From assembly GCA_934667865.1 (NCBI GenBank), contig CAKUMR010000021.1, positions 1-10,839 on the forward strand: 10,839 nt of DNA. Reading direction: 5' to 3'. The translations under genes and the position numbers were made by a program. Source of the stretch: an uncultured Oscillospiraceae bacterium (lineage in GTDB: Bacteria; Bacillota_A; Clostridia; Oscillospirales; Oscillospiraceae). The notes beneath the pieces were generated by a model, which saw nothing but the letters and a program-made list of their open reading frames with translations, made no database searches and was not told the DNA's origin. Position 1 is the stretch's first letter. Every line of letters starts with the position of its first letter. This document shows positions 1-6,690 of the stretch, in pieces.

Positions 1-1
1 G

Positions 2-370
2 CTCTACGTCGGTGAAACCGAAAACCGCTATCTCACCGGCGAGGTGCGCCGCAGGGTGATCTATCACCTGTACAAGCTGCCGCAGGTGACGATCAACAAC
101 AAAAAGCGCCTGCTGAAGGACGGCGAAACGCTTCGCATCGGCAATATCAAAATCCACTGCTTCCTCGTCCCCGGCCACACCTGGGGGCACATGGTCTATC
201 TCATCGACGACAGGTACCTCTTCACCGGCGACACGCTCTGGTTCGGCGCGGACGGCAGCTACAGCTTCATCTCCACGCTGGCGGAAAATAACAAGCTGGC
301 CGTGAAGTCCCTCGCCATTCTGGAGGCCAAGCTCAGGAAAATGAGCGCGGTGCGGCCGGAGTTGTGGTAA
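2..370 (+). pseudogene. Metallo-beta-lactamase-fold hydrolase, fragment (5' cut by window edge, 3' truncated)
   Basis: The frame is open from base 2, so the gene starts before the window. The visible 122 residues carry the middle of an MBL-fold hydrolase: the PGHTWGH motif (third metal-binding region) followed by a beta-strand and LFTGDTLW, whose Asp would bridge the two metals. This combination is diagnostic for the glyoxalase-II/MBL superfamily. The N-terminal HxHxDH motif would lie left of the window and cannot be checked. After a conserved-looking helix (SLAILEAKLRKM) the family normally continues to a last strand and a final metal-binding His. Here the frame instead runs a few unrelated residues into TAA at 368-370. 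From about base 341 the DNA reads better as minus-strand coding sequence, so the C-terminus appears lost by rearrangement or a misassembly. No substrate can be assigned. Confidence 0.7.
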
Positions 371-1200
371 TTTTCGACGATCTCCGGTTTATCGTCGTTT
401 CCCGTGTAACCTTCAAGGAAAGAGAATCTGATCGCCCCGTAGACGGAATGATAGCTGACGCCGTCCTGCAGGAGGTTGACGACCCGAAGATTTTCGTATT
501 CCTTGATGTCCGGCTCCAGCAGAGAGCCGTGCAGCGTGAGCTGGTAAAGATAGCCGTCGCCGACATGGTCGCCGCCCTTGCCCTCAAGCATTATTCCGCC
601 ACCATTGCGGCTTTTGCAGCCACAGATTCTCCGTGCTGGGGAGCATATCGTAGGAAGCGCCGGCCGTCAGATAGACATGCTCCGTTTCGCCGTCCCTCCC
701 GTAGCTGTTCGCCGACCTCGCGGCGTTCCGACAGGTGATCTTCCCACCGTCGGGGACATGGGTGTTCTCCGGGTCGCGGTAAAGCGTGTAGGCGGTGAAG
801 TGCGTCTTTTCGTTCAGCTGCATCTCAATAATCATCGCGGAAGACGATCTCATAGCCCTCGCAGACCTTGTCCTCGTCAAATGCGAGGGTGAAGTTGCCG
901 TAAATATCCAGCTCCGGGACGGCATAGCTCTGCGTCGTCCCGTCGGTGTAATAGGCAAGCACATGATCCACGATGTCCGCGAAGGTCTTGCCCTCCGGCA
1001 GTCCGGAATAGCCGATGTTGCCCTCCAGACGGACGAATTTCAGCGTCTCGTCCACGCCGAGCTCAGCGTCCGCGGCCTTGCAGTCCTGAATCACGAGATG
1101 GCGCAGCAGCTGCTGGCTGCTGTTGGACAGCACGAGCGTCCACGGATATCCACTTCTCCCCCGTGTGCAGAATCGGGTCGAATATTATCGCTTCAATGAA
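344..1200 (-). pseudogene. Frameshifted remnant of an unrecognised, probably beta-rich protein
   Basis: Read from right to left, protein-like sequence runs from about 1200 to 344 but changes frame three times. One frame carries DPILHTGEKW (about 1180-1150). A second runs from about 1145 to 825 (NSSQQLLRHLVIQDC, then GLPEGKTFADIVDHVLAYYTDG). A third runs from about 838 to 605 (NEKTHFTAYTLYRDPENTHV, then EHVYLTAGASYDMLPSTE). A fourth runs from about 612 to 344 (GDGYLYQLTLHGSLLEPDI, then VYGAIRFSFLEGYTGNDD). Joined, this gives roughly 280 residues rich in aromatic and beta-strand patterns, like an extracellular or surface domain. I do not recognise the family. No start is evident: at the right end the frame enters AT-rich DNA, and at the left end it collides with the MBL fragment. 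Decay by small indels is the simplest reading; sequencing indels are an alternative. Confidence 0.5.
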
Positions 1201-1327
1201 ACGTTTACATTGCAAAAAGCAGAATAAGCATCTGTTTTTTAATAGCAGCACGCCAGTTTTGAAAGTGCAACCAATTGTGTGGAAAAACAGATACAATTTC
1301 CGTAAAATCTACAAAAGAAGCCGCCGT
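1201..1327. other. AT-rich intergenic stretch after the cob operon
   Basis: This stretch is markedly more AT-rich than its surroundings and holds no supportable gene. The best structure is an imperfect hairpin at 1214-1240 (AAAAAGCAGA, 7-nt loop, TCTGTTTTTT). It pairs with one G-U wobble when transcribed on the plus strand and with one A-C mismatch on the minus strand. It could act as a weak bidirectional terminator, including for the operon ending at 1328, but the stem is A/T-dominated. No strong GC-rich terminator is visible directly after the last cob gene. Confidence 0.35.
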
Positions 1328-1873
1328 TCACAGATTTTCCCAGGAAACCGGCGTTCCGCCGCGGAAAATCACCCGGTATCCTCCGCCGGGCGCGGGGGTG
1401 TGGTCATAGCGCATCCCGCCGAACCATGCCGCCATCAGCGCCGCGACCACGCCGCCGTGCGTCACGCAGACGCAGTCCTCGTCCTGCGCCACGAGCGGTG
1501 CGACCGCCGCAAGGCTCCTTGCGCGCACCTCGTCGGCCGACTCCCCGTTGGGGCAGCGGTTGTGCTCCACGTCGGCGATCCACGCCTGATAGGCAGGCTC
1601 ATTTTTGAGCTCCTCATAGCCGTGCAGCTCAAAGTCGCCGAAGTTCATCTCGCGCAGGCCGGGCAAAACCGTGTGCGGCACGGGGCCGTAGAGCGCTTCA
1701 AGCGTCTGCTCCGTGCGCAGCATCCCGCTGGTGTAGTAGCGCGCGGCGGCGGGATAGCGCTTTTCGCGCAGCGCCCGGAGGGATTCCGGCAGCAGCGGCA
1801 GGTCAGCCGCACCGTAGTAGAGCCGGCGGCGGTTGGCCTCCGTTTCGCCGTGGCGGATCAGCGTCAGGATCAT
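1328..1873 (-). CDS. cobC: Histidine phosphatase family protein, likely alpha-ribazole phosphatase (CobC type)
   Basis: This 181-residue protein is of the usual size for CobC-type members of the phosphoglycerate-mutase-like superfamily. It opens with LIRHGET (residues 5-11), where His8 is the phospho-accepting histidine and Arg7 a phosphate ligand. The acid/base Glu lies in REMNFGDFE (about residue 75), and the second catalytic His is in VTHGG (His139). The NGES motif at 109-112 is also typical. CobC-type enzymes remove the 5'-phosphate of alpha-ribazole or of adenosylcobalamin 5'-phosphate, the last step of nucleotide-loop assembly, in the cytoplasm. The family assignment is certain; the substrate is inferred from its place as the last gene of the cob operon. 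The frame extends upstream to 1966, but ATG at 1873 is chosen. It places the RHG motif correctly, has a GGAGG site 5-8 nt upstream, and overlaps the previous stop codon as ATGA. Confidence 0.85.
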   Translation of the reverse strand: MILTLIRHGETEANRRRLYYGAADLPLLPESLRALREKRYPAAARYYTSGMLRTEQTLEALYGPVPHTVLPGLREMNFGDFELHGYEELKNEPAYQAWIADVEHNRCPNGESADEVRARSLAAVAPLVAQDEDCVCVTHGGVVAALMAAWFGGMRYDHTPAPGGGYRVIFRGGTPVSWENL

Positions 1874-2220
1874 TTCAGCTCCTCCGCCATTCCGCAGAAC
1901 ACGCGCGTCACGCGCTCCGCTTTTTTCGCAAGCTGCTGCAAAAGCGCCCCGTGGCGCTCGCGCCACTGCCGCTTGAAGTCCTCCATGGGCACCACGCCGC
2001 AGCCGATCTCGCGGGAGATCACGACGCTGTTTTCCAGAAGCGGCAGCCAGCGCTCCGGCGCGTCGTCGCGCTTCGTCAGCGCCTCCAGATGGGTATAGCA
2101 GCGGCAGCCGGGGCGCGGGTCCTCCCGCGCAAGGTCGCAGACCTCCGCCGCCGAGATGTCATATTCCTGCATTGCCCAAGTCAGCTTTCCCTGATAGGCT
2201 CCGCCGATCACAAGCCGCAT
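1870..2220 (-). CDS. Short CobU-like P-loop protein (second CobU-family member of the operon)
   Basis: This is a 116-residue protein with the N- and C-terminal signatures of CobU (adenosylcobinamide kinase/guanylyltransferase) but much shorter than the usual 170-190. Residues 1-12 (MRLVIGGAYQGK) form a variant P-loop with GGAYQGK in place of GGxxSGKS. Residues 66-79 (VVISREIGCGVVPM) match the CobU region usually written VSNEVGxGIVP. They are followed by the R...R..G..NQ..A..AD.V..V..G tail pattern (FKRQWRERHGALLQQLAKKAERV). Missing is the middle block with the His-Arg motif that carries the guanylylated histidine. It may therefore keep nucleotide binding or kinase function without guanylyl transfer, or be an accessory subunit. 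It begins 5 nt after the cobS stop and overlaps the next gene by ATGA. The frame stays open to 2847 upstream, but that part is antisense-like shadow of cobS. Confidence 0.75.
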   Translation of the reverse strand: MRLVIGGAYQGKLTWAMQEYDISAAEVCDLAREDPRPGCRCYTHLEALTKRDDAPERWLPLLENSVVISREIGCGVVPMEDFKRQWRERHGALLQQLAKKAERVTRVFCGMAEELK

Positions 2221-2225
2221 TTTCC

Positions 2226-2951
2226 TCACCTCGCCAAAGTCCAGACTGCCGCGCCCGCCAGCTCCCCCAGCGTGAGCGCGAAGCCGGAAATATCGCCGGA
2301 CATACCGTCCAGCTGCCGGAAGCCGTACCAGACCGCAAGCCAATAGCCCGCGGCCGCGCCCAAGGGCGCAAAGCTGCCGTCCAGCAGCAGCGGCAGCACG
2401 ACGCTGGCCGTCAGAAGCACACACAGCGCGGCGGTATAGCCGCCGCGCGGCTTTTCCATGGCCGCATACTGGCTCGTTCCCATGGGGCGAAGCGCGCGCA
2501 CCGCAAGCGCCGCGCTGGCGCGGCTCGCCGCCGGGATGCACAGAAGGCCAAGCCAGCTTCCGCTCTCCGCCGAGAGAAAGGCGCTCCACTGCGCCAGCGC
2601 CAGCAGCACCATGCAGATGACTGCGAAGGCGCCGCAGTGCGAATCCTTGAGGATTTTCCGGCGCGTTTCCAGATCGCGGCGCGAAAGGACGGCGTCGCAG
2701 ACGTCCATGTACCCGTCCAGATGCAGAAAGCCGGTCACGAGCCACGGCGCGGCGGCAAGCAGCGCCGCGTGCAGCGTCCCCGGCAGCGGCAGGAGGTATA
2801 CGCCCACCCACACGCCGCCGACGATCAGGCCGATCAGCGGCAGGCACACGAGCATCTTCTCCCGTGCCTTTTCATTCCAACGGCGCAGCGGACAGGGAAT
2901 CGCCAGAAACATCCCCCACGCCATGCCAAAGCCGTCAAGCCAATTTCCCAT
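2226..2951 (-). CDS. cobS: Adenosylcobinamide-GDP ribazoletransferase (cobalamin synthase)
   Basis: CobS is a polytopic membrane enzyme that joins adenosylcobinamide-GDP to alpha-ribazole (or its 5'-phosphate), releasing GMP and producing adenosylcobalamin (phosphate). The 241 residues fit the family size (about 240-260). The acidic Mg-binding motif HLDGYMDVCDA lies at 77-87. A second conserved motif, KDSHCGAFA, is at 102-110, and GMSGDISG lies near the C-terminus (216-223), all characteristic of CobS/CobV. At least five hydrophobic spans are visible (about 34-57, 60-76, 108-128, 173-190, 195-212). ATG at 2951 is chosen over longer openings because AAGGAG lies 9 nt upstream and the protein begins with the typical short polar N-terminus before the first hydrophobic stretch. 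It overlaps the end of cobU by 17 nt, so the two are very likely translated in a coupled way. Confidence 0.93.
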   Translation of the reverse strand: MGNWLDGFGMAWGMFLAIPCPLRRWNEKAREKMLVCLPLIGLIVGGVWVGVYLLPLPGTLHAALLAAAPWLVTGFLHLDGYMDVCDAVLSRRDLETRRKILKDSHCGAFAVICMVLLALAQWSAFLSAESGSWLGLLCIPAASRASAALAVRALRPMGTSQYAAMEKPRGGYTAALCVLLTASVVLPLLLDGSFAPLGAAAGYWLAVWYGFRQLDGMSGDISGFALTLGELAGAAVWTLAR

Positions 2952-3483
2952 CCGGCAGTTCTCCTTTCCAAAGATGCACTTTCCCCGCGGCAAGCTCCGC
3001 CACCGCGTCAAATTCCGCGGCAAGACTCCTACAGATCTCCGCCAGTCCCCGGCGGTAGGCCTCCGTCGTTTCGTCATACACCGCGCCGTCGCGCCAGATC
3101 TCGTCGCAGACGCAGACAAAGTGCGCAAAATATCCGCTGACCGCGCGCAGCTCCTCCGCCGTACGCGCCGGGGCGGAACGGTCGACCGCCCCGTCCCGAA
3201 ACATCTCGCAGGCAAGGCAGGCCGTCACGCTGTCAAACAAAACCGTCCCCTGCGGGCAGAGCGCCGGAAGCACGCCGGAAAGCGCGCGTCCGCGCTCCAC
3301 AGTCTCAAAGCCCCAGCCCGCGCGGTCGGCGCGGTGCCGCGCGATGCGCGCGCGATCCTCCCCGTCCGCCGGCTCCATCGTCGCCCAGTAGTACAGGGGA
3401 TTTCCTGCGGCAAGACGCTGCACAAGCCGCTGGGCGCACATACTCTTGCCGCTCTTGCTGCCGCCTAAAAGTAAAATCCTCAT
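2935..3483 (-). CDS. cobU: Adenosylcobinamide kinase / adenosylcobinamide-phosphate guanylyltransferase
   Basis: CobU phosphorylates adenosylcobinamide and then transfers GMP from GTP to make adenosylcobinamide-GDP, the substrate of CobS. The protein has 182 residues, normal for the family. The Walker-A loop GGSKSGKS is at 7-14. YYWATMEPADGEDRARIARH at 31-50 matches the family pattern YIATxxxxDxEMxxRIxxH. His50 followed by RxDR corresponds to the histidine that is guanylylated in the Salmonella enzyme, and Glu62-Thr-Val-Glu continues the motif. VLFDSVTACL at 81-90 fits the Walker-B-like strand. The C-terminal half (VCDEIWRDGAVYDETTEAYR) is a recognisable but divergent form of the VSNEVGxG block. 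ATG at 3483 overlaps the cobT stop by ATGA; the longer frame to 3747 lies inside cobT. Only a weak Shine-Dalgarno sequence precedes it, consistent with translational coupling. Confidence 0.92.
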   Translation of the reverse strand: MRILLLGGSKSGKSMCAQRLVQRLAAGNPLYYWATMEPADGEDRARIARHRADRAGWGFETVERGRALSGVLPALCPQGTVLFDSVTACLACEMFRDGAVDRSAPARTAEELRAVSGYFAHFVCVCDEIWRDGAVYDETTEAYRRGLAEICRSLAAEFDAVAELAAGKVHLWKGELPDGKLA

Positions 3484-4583
3484 GGCCGCTTCACCGTAAA
3501 GCTGTCGCCCGCGCGGATGGGGTCGAGGTAGTCGTCCTGAATGGCCGCCTCGGCAAAGGTCGCCATCCCGGACATCGCCGCGCAGGACGCCTTCAGGATC
3601 TGGAAAAACACCGGGCAGCCGCTGCCCTCGCCCAGCCGCATCTCCAGAAGCAGGCAGGGCTCCAGCCCCAGCTCCTGCGCCGCGAGGCGGTAGCCGATCT
3701 CGTAGGAGGCGTGGGACAGGAAGAGGTAATCGCGCACCTGCGGGCACAGCCGCACCGCGCAGAGCGCCGCGACGGCGGAGATATACCCGTCCACGACGGC
3801 GGGAATATGCGCCGCCGCGCAGCCGAGAAAGGCGCCGGTCATGGCCGACAGATCCAGCCCGCCCACGGCGGCAAGCACACCGACGGGGTCGGCCGCGTCC
3901 GGACGGTGCAGCGCCAGTGCCTGCGCGATGACCTGCTTCTTCTTGGCAAAGGCCGCGTCCGTCAGGCCGCCGCCGCGCCCGGTGACCGTTTCCGGGCTGC
4001 TTTCCGTGAGGGCGGCCAGCACCGCGGCGGAGGTGGTCGTGTTGCCGATGCCCATCTCCCCGATGCCGACGGCCTGCACGCCGTCGGCCGCCGCCTGCCC
4101 CGCCAGACGGATTCCGACGGCGATGGCGTCCAGCGTCTCCTGCCGGGTCATGGCGGGCTCCCTTGCGATATTTCCTGTGGAGCGGCGGAGCTTGCAGTCC
4201 AGAACGCCCGGAATCGTCCGGTCGGTGTCAATGCCGACATCCGCGACGACGACCTCGTTGCCGAAATAGTGCGCGAGCGCGGACATCCCCGTAACGTGCC
4301 GCGTCATGTTGATCACCTGCGACAGCGTCACCGAGGGCGGCGCGGAGGAAACCCCCTCCGCCACCACGCCGTTATCGGCGGCAAAAACCAGCACCCGGCA
4401 TTTTTCCGCCCGCGGGCAGACCTCACCCGTGATGCCGGCCAGCCGGACGGCATAGTCCTCCAGCCGGCCGAGGCTCCCCGGCGGCTTGGCAAGCTCTGCC
4501 TGACGCCGGCGCGCGCGATCCATGCAGGCCGCATCCGGCGGGGCGATCTTCGTTAGATATTCTGTCAGTTCCGTCTGTGTCAT
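3480..4583 (-). CDS. cobT: Nicotinate-nucleotide--dimethylbenzimidazole phosphoribosyltransferase
   Basis: CobT moves the phosphoribosyl group of nicotinate mononucleotide to a lower-ligand base, making alpha-ribazole 5'-phosphate or an analogue. The 367-residue length is close to the usual 350-360. Family motifs appear in order: KPPGSLGRLE (33-42), FAADNGVVAEGVS (67-79), VGIGEMGIGNTT (172-183), GRGGGLTD (202-209), and RLGEGSG (316-322), whose Glu319 corresponds to the catalytic glutamate of the Salmonella enzyme. Nothing essential appears to be missing. The base attached cannot be predicted; gut Clostridia use several benzimidazoles or purines. ATG at 4583 has a GAGGA site 6 nt upstream and overlaps the stop of the preceding TIM-barrel gene by ATGA. 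The stop overlaps cobU by ATGA. Confidence 0.95.
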   Translation of the reverse strand: MTQTELTEYLTKIAPPDAACMDRARRRQAELAKPPGSLGRLEDYAVRLAGITGEVCPRAEKCRVLVFAADNGVVAEGVSSAPPSVTLSQVINMTRHVTGMSALAHYFGNEVVVADVGIDTDRTIPGVLDCKLRRSTGNIAREPAMTRQETLDAIAVGIRLAGQAAADGVQAVGIGEMGIGNTTTSAAVLAALTESSPETVTGRGGGLTDAAFAKKKQVIAQALALHRPDAADPVGVLAAVGGLDLSAMTGAFLGCAAAHIPAVVDGYISAVAALCAVRLCPQVRDYLFLSHASYEIGYRLAAQELGLEPCLLLEMRLGEGSGCPVFFQILKASCAAMSGMATFAEAAIQDDYLDPIRAGDSFTVKRP

Positions 4584-5335
4584 GCTTCTTCCTCTTCCAA
4601 CCAGCGCAGCGACGCGGCGCAGTCCTGCGTTTCTATGGTATAGCTTGCCTGCGGGCAGAGCCGCTGCGCCTCGTCCAGCAGCCGCGCCATGGGAATCCTC
4701 CCCGCGCCGAGCGCGGCGTGCAGATCGTCCTGCCCTTCATTATTATGCACATGCAGGTGCCGCAGCCACGGCGCCATGGGCGCGAGCCACCGAAGCGGCG
4801 GCAGGCTGCTGACGCAGGTGTTCGCGTGCCCCACGTCGAGGCACAGCCCCAGCCGCGGGTCGTCCACCTGCCGGACGATCCCGACGAGCGTCTCCGGCGA
4901 AGGCTCCATCACGTTTTCCAGCGCAAGGGTCATATTCTGCGGCACCTCGCGCAAAAATTCCTTCCAAAATTCCACGCTCTGCGCCACATACCACTCCGGG
5001 AAATAGACGTGCGGCTGGAAGCCGCCGTGTACCACGATATGGGTAACGCCGAGCTGCTGCGCGGCCGCGAGCGTCTGGCGGAAGCGCATCAGCACCACCT
5101 GCCGCACCATGGGGTCGATCGCGCAGGGCGCCAGCTCCGCAAAGGGCGCGTGCAGCCAGAATCTTGAAATGCCCTGCATCTGCTCCCGCGCCGCCGCAAG
5201 CTGCGCCGCATCCTCCAGATTCGGCGCGTAGGAAAAAACGGTCAGCTCCAATCCCAGCCCGCGCTCCCGCGCAAGCTGCGGCGCGCGGGCGTCCATGCCG
5301 GAGAGGAAGAGCTTTTCCTGCGGTATTCTTTTCAT
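4580..5335 (-). CDS. Endonuclease-IV-like TIM-barrel protein (sugar phosphate isomerase/epimerase family), cob-operon associated
   Basis: This is a 251-residue protein of the AP-endonuclease-2/xylose-isomerase-like TIM-barrel superfamily. Conserved polar residues sit at the ends of predicted strands: His62 (LHAPF), His103 (VVHGG), Glu140 (LALENV), Asp167 and His170 (CLDVGH), His196/His198 (HLHVHNN), Asp204 and His206 (DDLHAALGAG), Glu235 (TIET). These match the nine-ligand order of the trinuclear zinc site of endonuclease IV (H, H, E, D, H, H, D-x-H, E). They suggest a multi-metal enzyme acting on a phosphate ester or sugar phosphate. The function in this operon is unknown; it is not a standard B12 gene. 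Its position between a two-component system and cobT suggests a role in alpha-ribazole or lower-ligand supply, which is inference. ATG at 5335 has AGGAG 9 nt upstream and overlaps the kinase stop by ATGA; the frame opens earlier at 5380, but without this context. Confidence 0.85.
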   Translation of the reverse strand: MKRIPQEKLFLSGMDARAPQLARERGLGLELTVFSYAPNLEDAAQLAAAREQMQGISRFWLHAPFAELAPCAIDPMVRQVVLMRFRQTLAAAQQLGVTHIVVHGGFQPHVYFPEWYVAQSVEFWKEFLREVPQNMTLALENVMEPSPETLVGIVRQVDDPRLGLCLDVGHANTCVSSLPPLRWLAPMAPWLRHLHVHNNEGQDDLHAALGAGRIPMARLLDEAQRLCPQASYTIETQDCAASLRWLEEEEA

Positions 5336-6690
5336 TTTTCCGGTCTCCTTTCGCCCTGCGGCTTTCCCGCGGCGGGACACAGGACCGAAGCGTAAAACAT
5401 CCCGTCCCTCGCCTCAAAGCGGCAGGTGCCGCCGTACTGCGCGGCGATGCTCCTGACCGACTGCGTGCCGAGGCCCAGCCCTCTGTGCTTGGTCGAAGCA
5501 AGGTTGCCGCCCGCCCAGCTCAGCTTGCCGGTGTAGGTATTGTCCACCGTCAGGCAGAGAGAGCCGCCGTCCGTGTTGGCCCGGACGATGATCTTCCGGT
5601 CCTCCGCAGGCTCCGCCTTGCAGGCGTCCATCGCGTTTTCCAGCAGATTGCCGAGCAGAACCGAAATGTCCGTTTCCGGGATGCCGGGCTCCTGCGGGAT
5701 GTCCGTTTTTACGATATAGTCGATGCCGTTGTCCTTCGCCTGCTGGGCGAAATAGAGCAGAACGGCGTTGGCCGCCGCGTTGCAGCAGAAGCGCACGAGC
5801 GAATCGTCCGGCAGGCTGACGCTATAGCGTCCCAGATACTCGCTGAGCGCGGCATAGTCGCCCTCGGCCAGATATTCCTGCATCAGGGCGATGTGGTGGC
5901 GCACGTCGTGCTTTGCGCGGCGCGCCTCGGTGATTTTCTCCTGCAAATTCTCATACTGCACCGCCTGCATGGCAAGCTGGTGATTCCGCTCCGTCAGCTC
6001 GAGCGTCTTGTTCTGCTCCAGAACCAGCCGCGTGACGACATAGTAGATCAGGCAGGCGCCGATGTTGACGATCAGCAGAAACAGCGCATTTTTCGGCCGC
6101 AGCGCGACCTGAAGGCTCGACCGCGTGGCGTTGCCGTAGATGGCATAGTACCACATGATATAGAACGTCGCGGGGATGAGCCAGAGATAGCGCCACGCAA
6201 AGCCGGACGGCTCCTTCTCCACCGCGGGGGTGTATACATTTTTAATATAGAAAAACAGCGGGACGGCGATGATCAGCTCAATAAGAAACAGCATCAGCGA
6301 AAAGGACCAGCGGTAGCTCTGCACGGCGAGCGCCGGGAAGAGCAGTCCCTCGGTGCTTTTCGCGGCGATCACCGCGAGATTGGCAAGGTTGGAGATCATC
6401 AGCAGCGTGAAGAAGGTCTTGCCGGGGCGCTTTTTCACCGCAGCGAAATAAAACACCGCATATAAGATCGTGCTGACCGCGCTGATCTTGCCCGCGCTTT
6501 CCCCCGGCGCAAAGGCCGCCCACGCACCGAGGAGGAGCTGGGCAAGCGTGACAAGGACGATGAGCGCCGCCGTGACCCGCCCGGAAAACCGCAGGCAGCG
6601 GCGGAAAGGATACAGCGCCAGCGCCAGAAAGGGCAGAAAATTCAGCAGAGAATAGACGGCGACCTCTGCAATTCGGTAGATCGGCGGCAT
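5332..6690 (-). CDS. GHKL-type membrane sensor histidine kinase (AgrC/NatK-like)
   Basis: This is a 452-residue sensor kinase. The N-terminal half is hydrophobic, with about six to seven membrane spans (roughly 8-28, 38-60, 70-86, 92-111, 131-150, 167-185, 201-222). A charged, coiled-coil-like linker (225-258) follows. The H-box is RRAKHDVRHH, with His261 as the probable phosphoacceptor, in the HDxRHH form typical of kinases that pair with LytTR regulators. The ATPase domain shows the N-box VLLGNLLENAMDAC (344-357), a VDNTY motif (382-386) and the G-box GLGLG (404-408). The input signal is unknown; the multi-span sensor has no obvious ligand domain. It starts one base into the stop codon of the response regulator (TGATG) and its own stop overlaps the next gene by ATGA. 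It is therefore physically coupled both to its regulator and to the cob genes. Confidence 0.92.
   Translation of the reverse strand: MPPIYRIAEVAVYSLLNFLPFLALALYPFRRCLRFSGRVTAALIVLVTLAQLLLGAWAAFAPGESAGKISAVSTILYAVFYFAAVKKRPGKTFFTLLMISNLANLAVIAAKSTEGLLFPALAVQSYRWSFSLMLFLIELIIAVPLFFYIKNVYTPAVEKEPSGFAWRYLWLIPATFYIMWYYAIYGNATRSSLQVALRPKNALFLLIVNIGACLIYYVVTRLVLEQNKTLELTERNHQLAMQAVQYENLQEKITEARRAKHDVRHHIALMQEYLAEGDYAALSEYLGRYSVSLPDDSLVRFCCNAAANAVLLYFAQQAKDNGIDYIVKTDIPQEPGIPETDISVLLGNLLENAMDACKAEPAEDRKIIVRANTDGGSLCLTVDNTYTGKLSWAGGNLASTKHRGLGLGTQSVRSIAAQYGGTCRFEARDGMFYASVLCPAAGKPQGERRPEK

Noticed and set aside
1214..1240. Hairpin as the definite terminator of the cob operon
   Set aside because: The stem is mostly A-T with a mismatch on the minus strand and lies about 90 nt after the stop. 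It is too weak to list as a terminator on its own.
1874..1966. Upstream extension of the phosphatase by 31 residues
   Set aside because: It overlaps the preceding gene and would displace the RHG motif from its usual N-terminal position. ATG at 1873 has a good ribosome binding site.
2221..2847. N-terminal extension of the short CobU-like protein to 325 residues
   Set aside because: The extra part overlaps cobS in another frame, is Arg/Ala/Gly-rich, and places the P-loop far from the N-terminus. The ATG at 2220 matches CobU family starts.
1163..3468. Long plus-strand open frames (1163-2098, 2172-3140, 2458-3468)
   Set aside because: They run antisense to cobC, cobU-like, cobS and cobU. Their translations are Arg/Ala/Pro/His-rich with no domain motifs, as expected for shadows in GC-rich DNA.
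3711..6465. Long plus-strand open frames (3711-4556, 4577-5167, 5164-6465)
   Set aside because: They are antisense to cobT, the TIM-barrel gene and the histidine kinase, all of which have strong family motifs. The antisense products have none.
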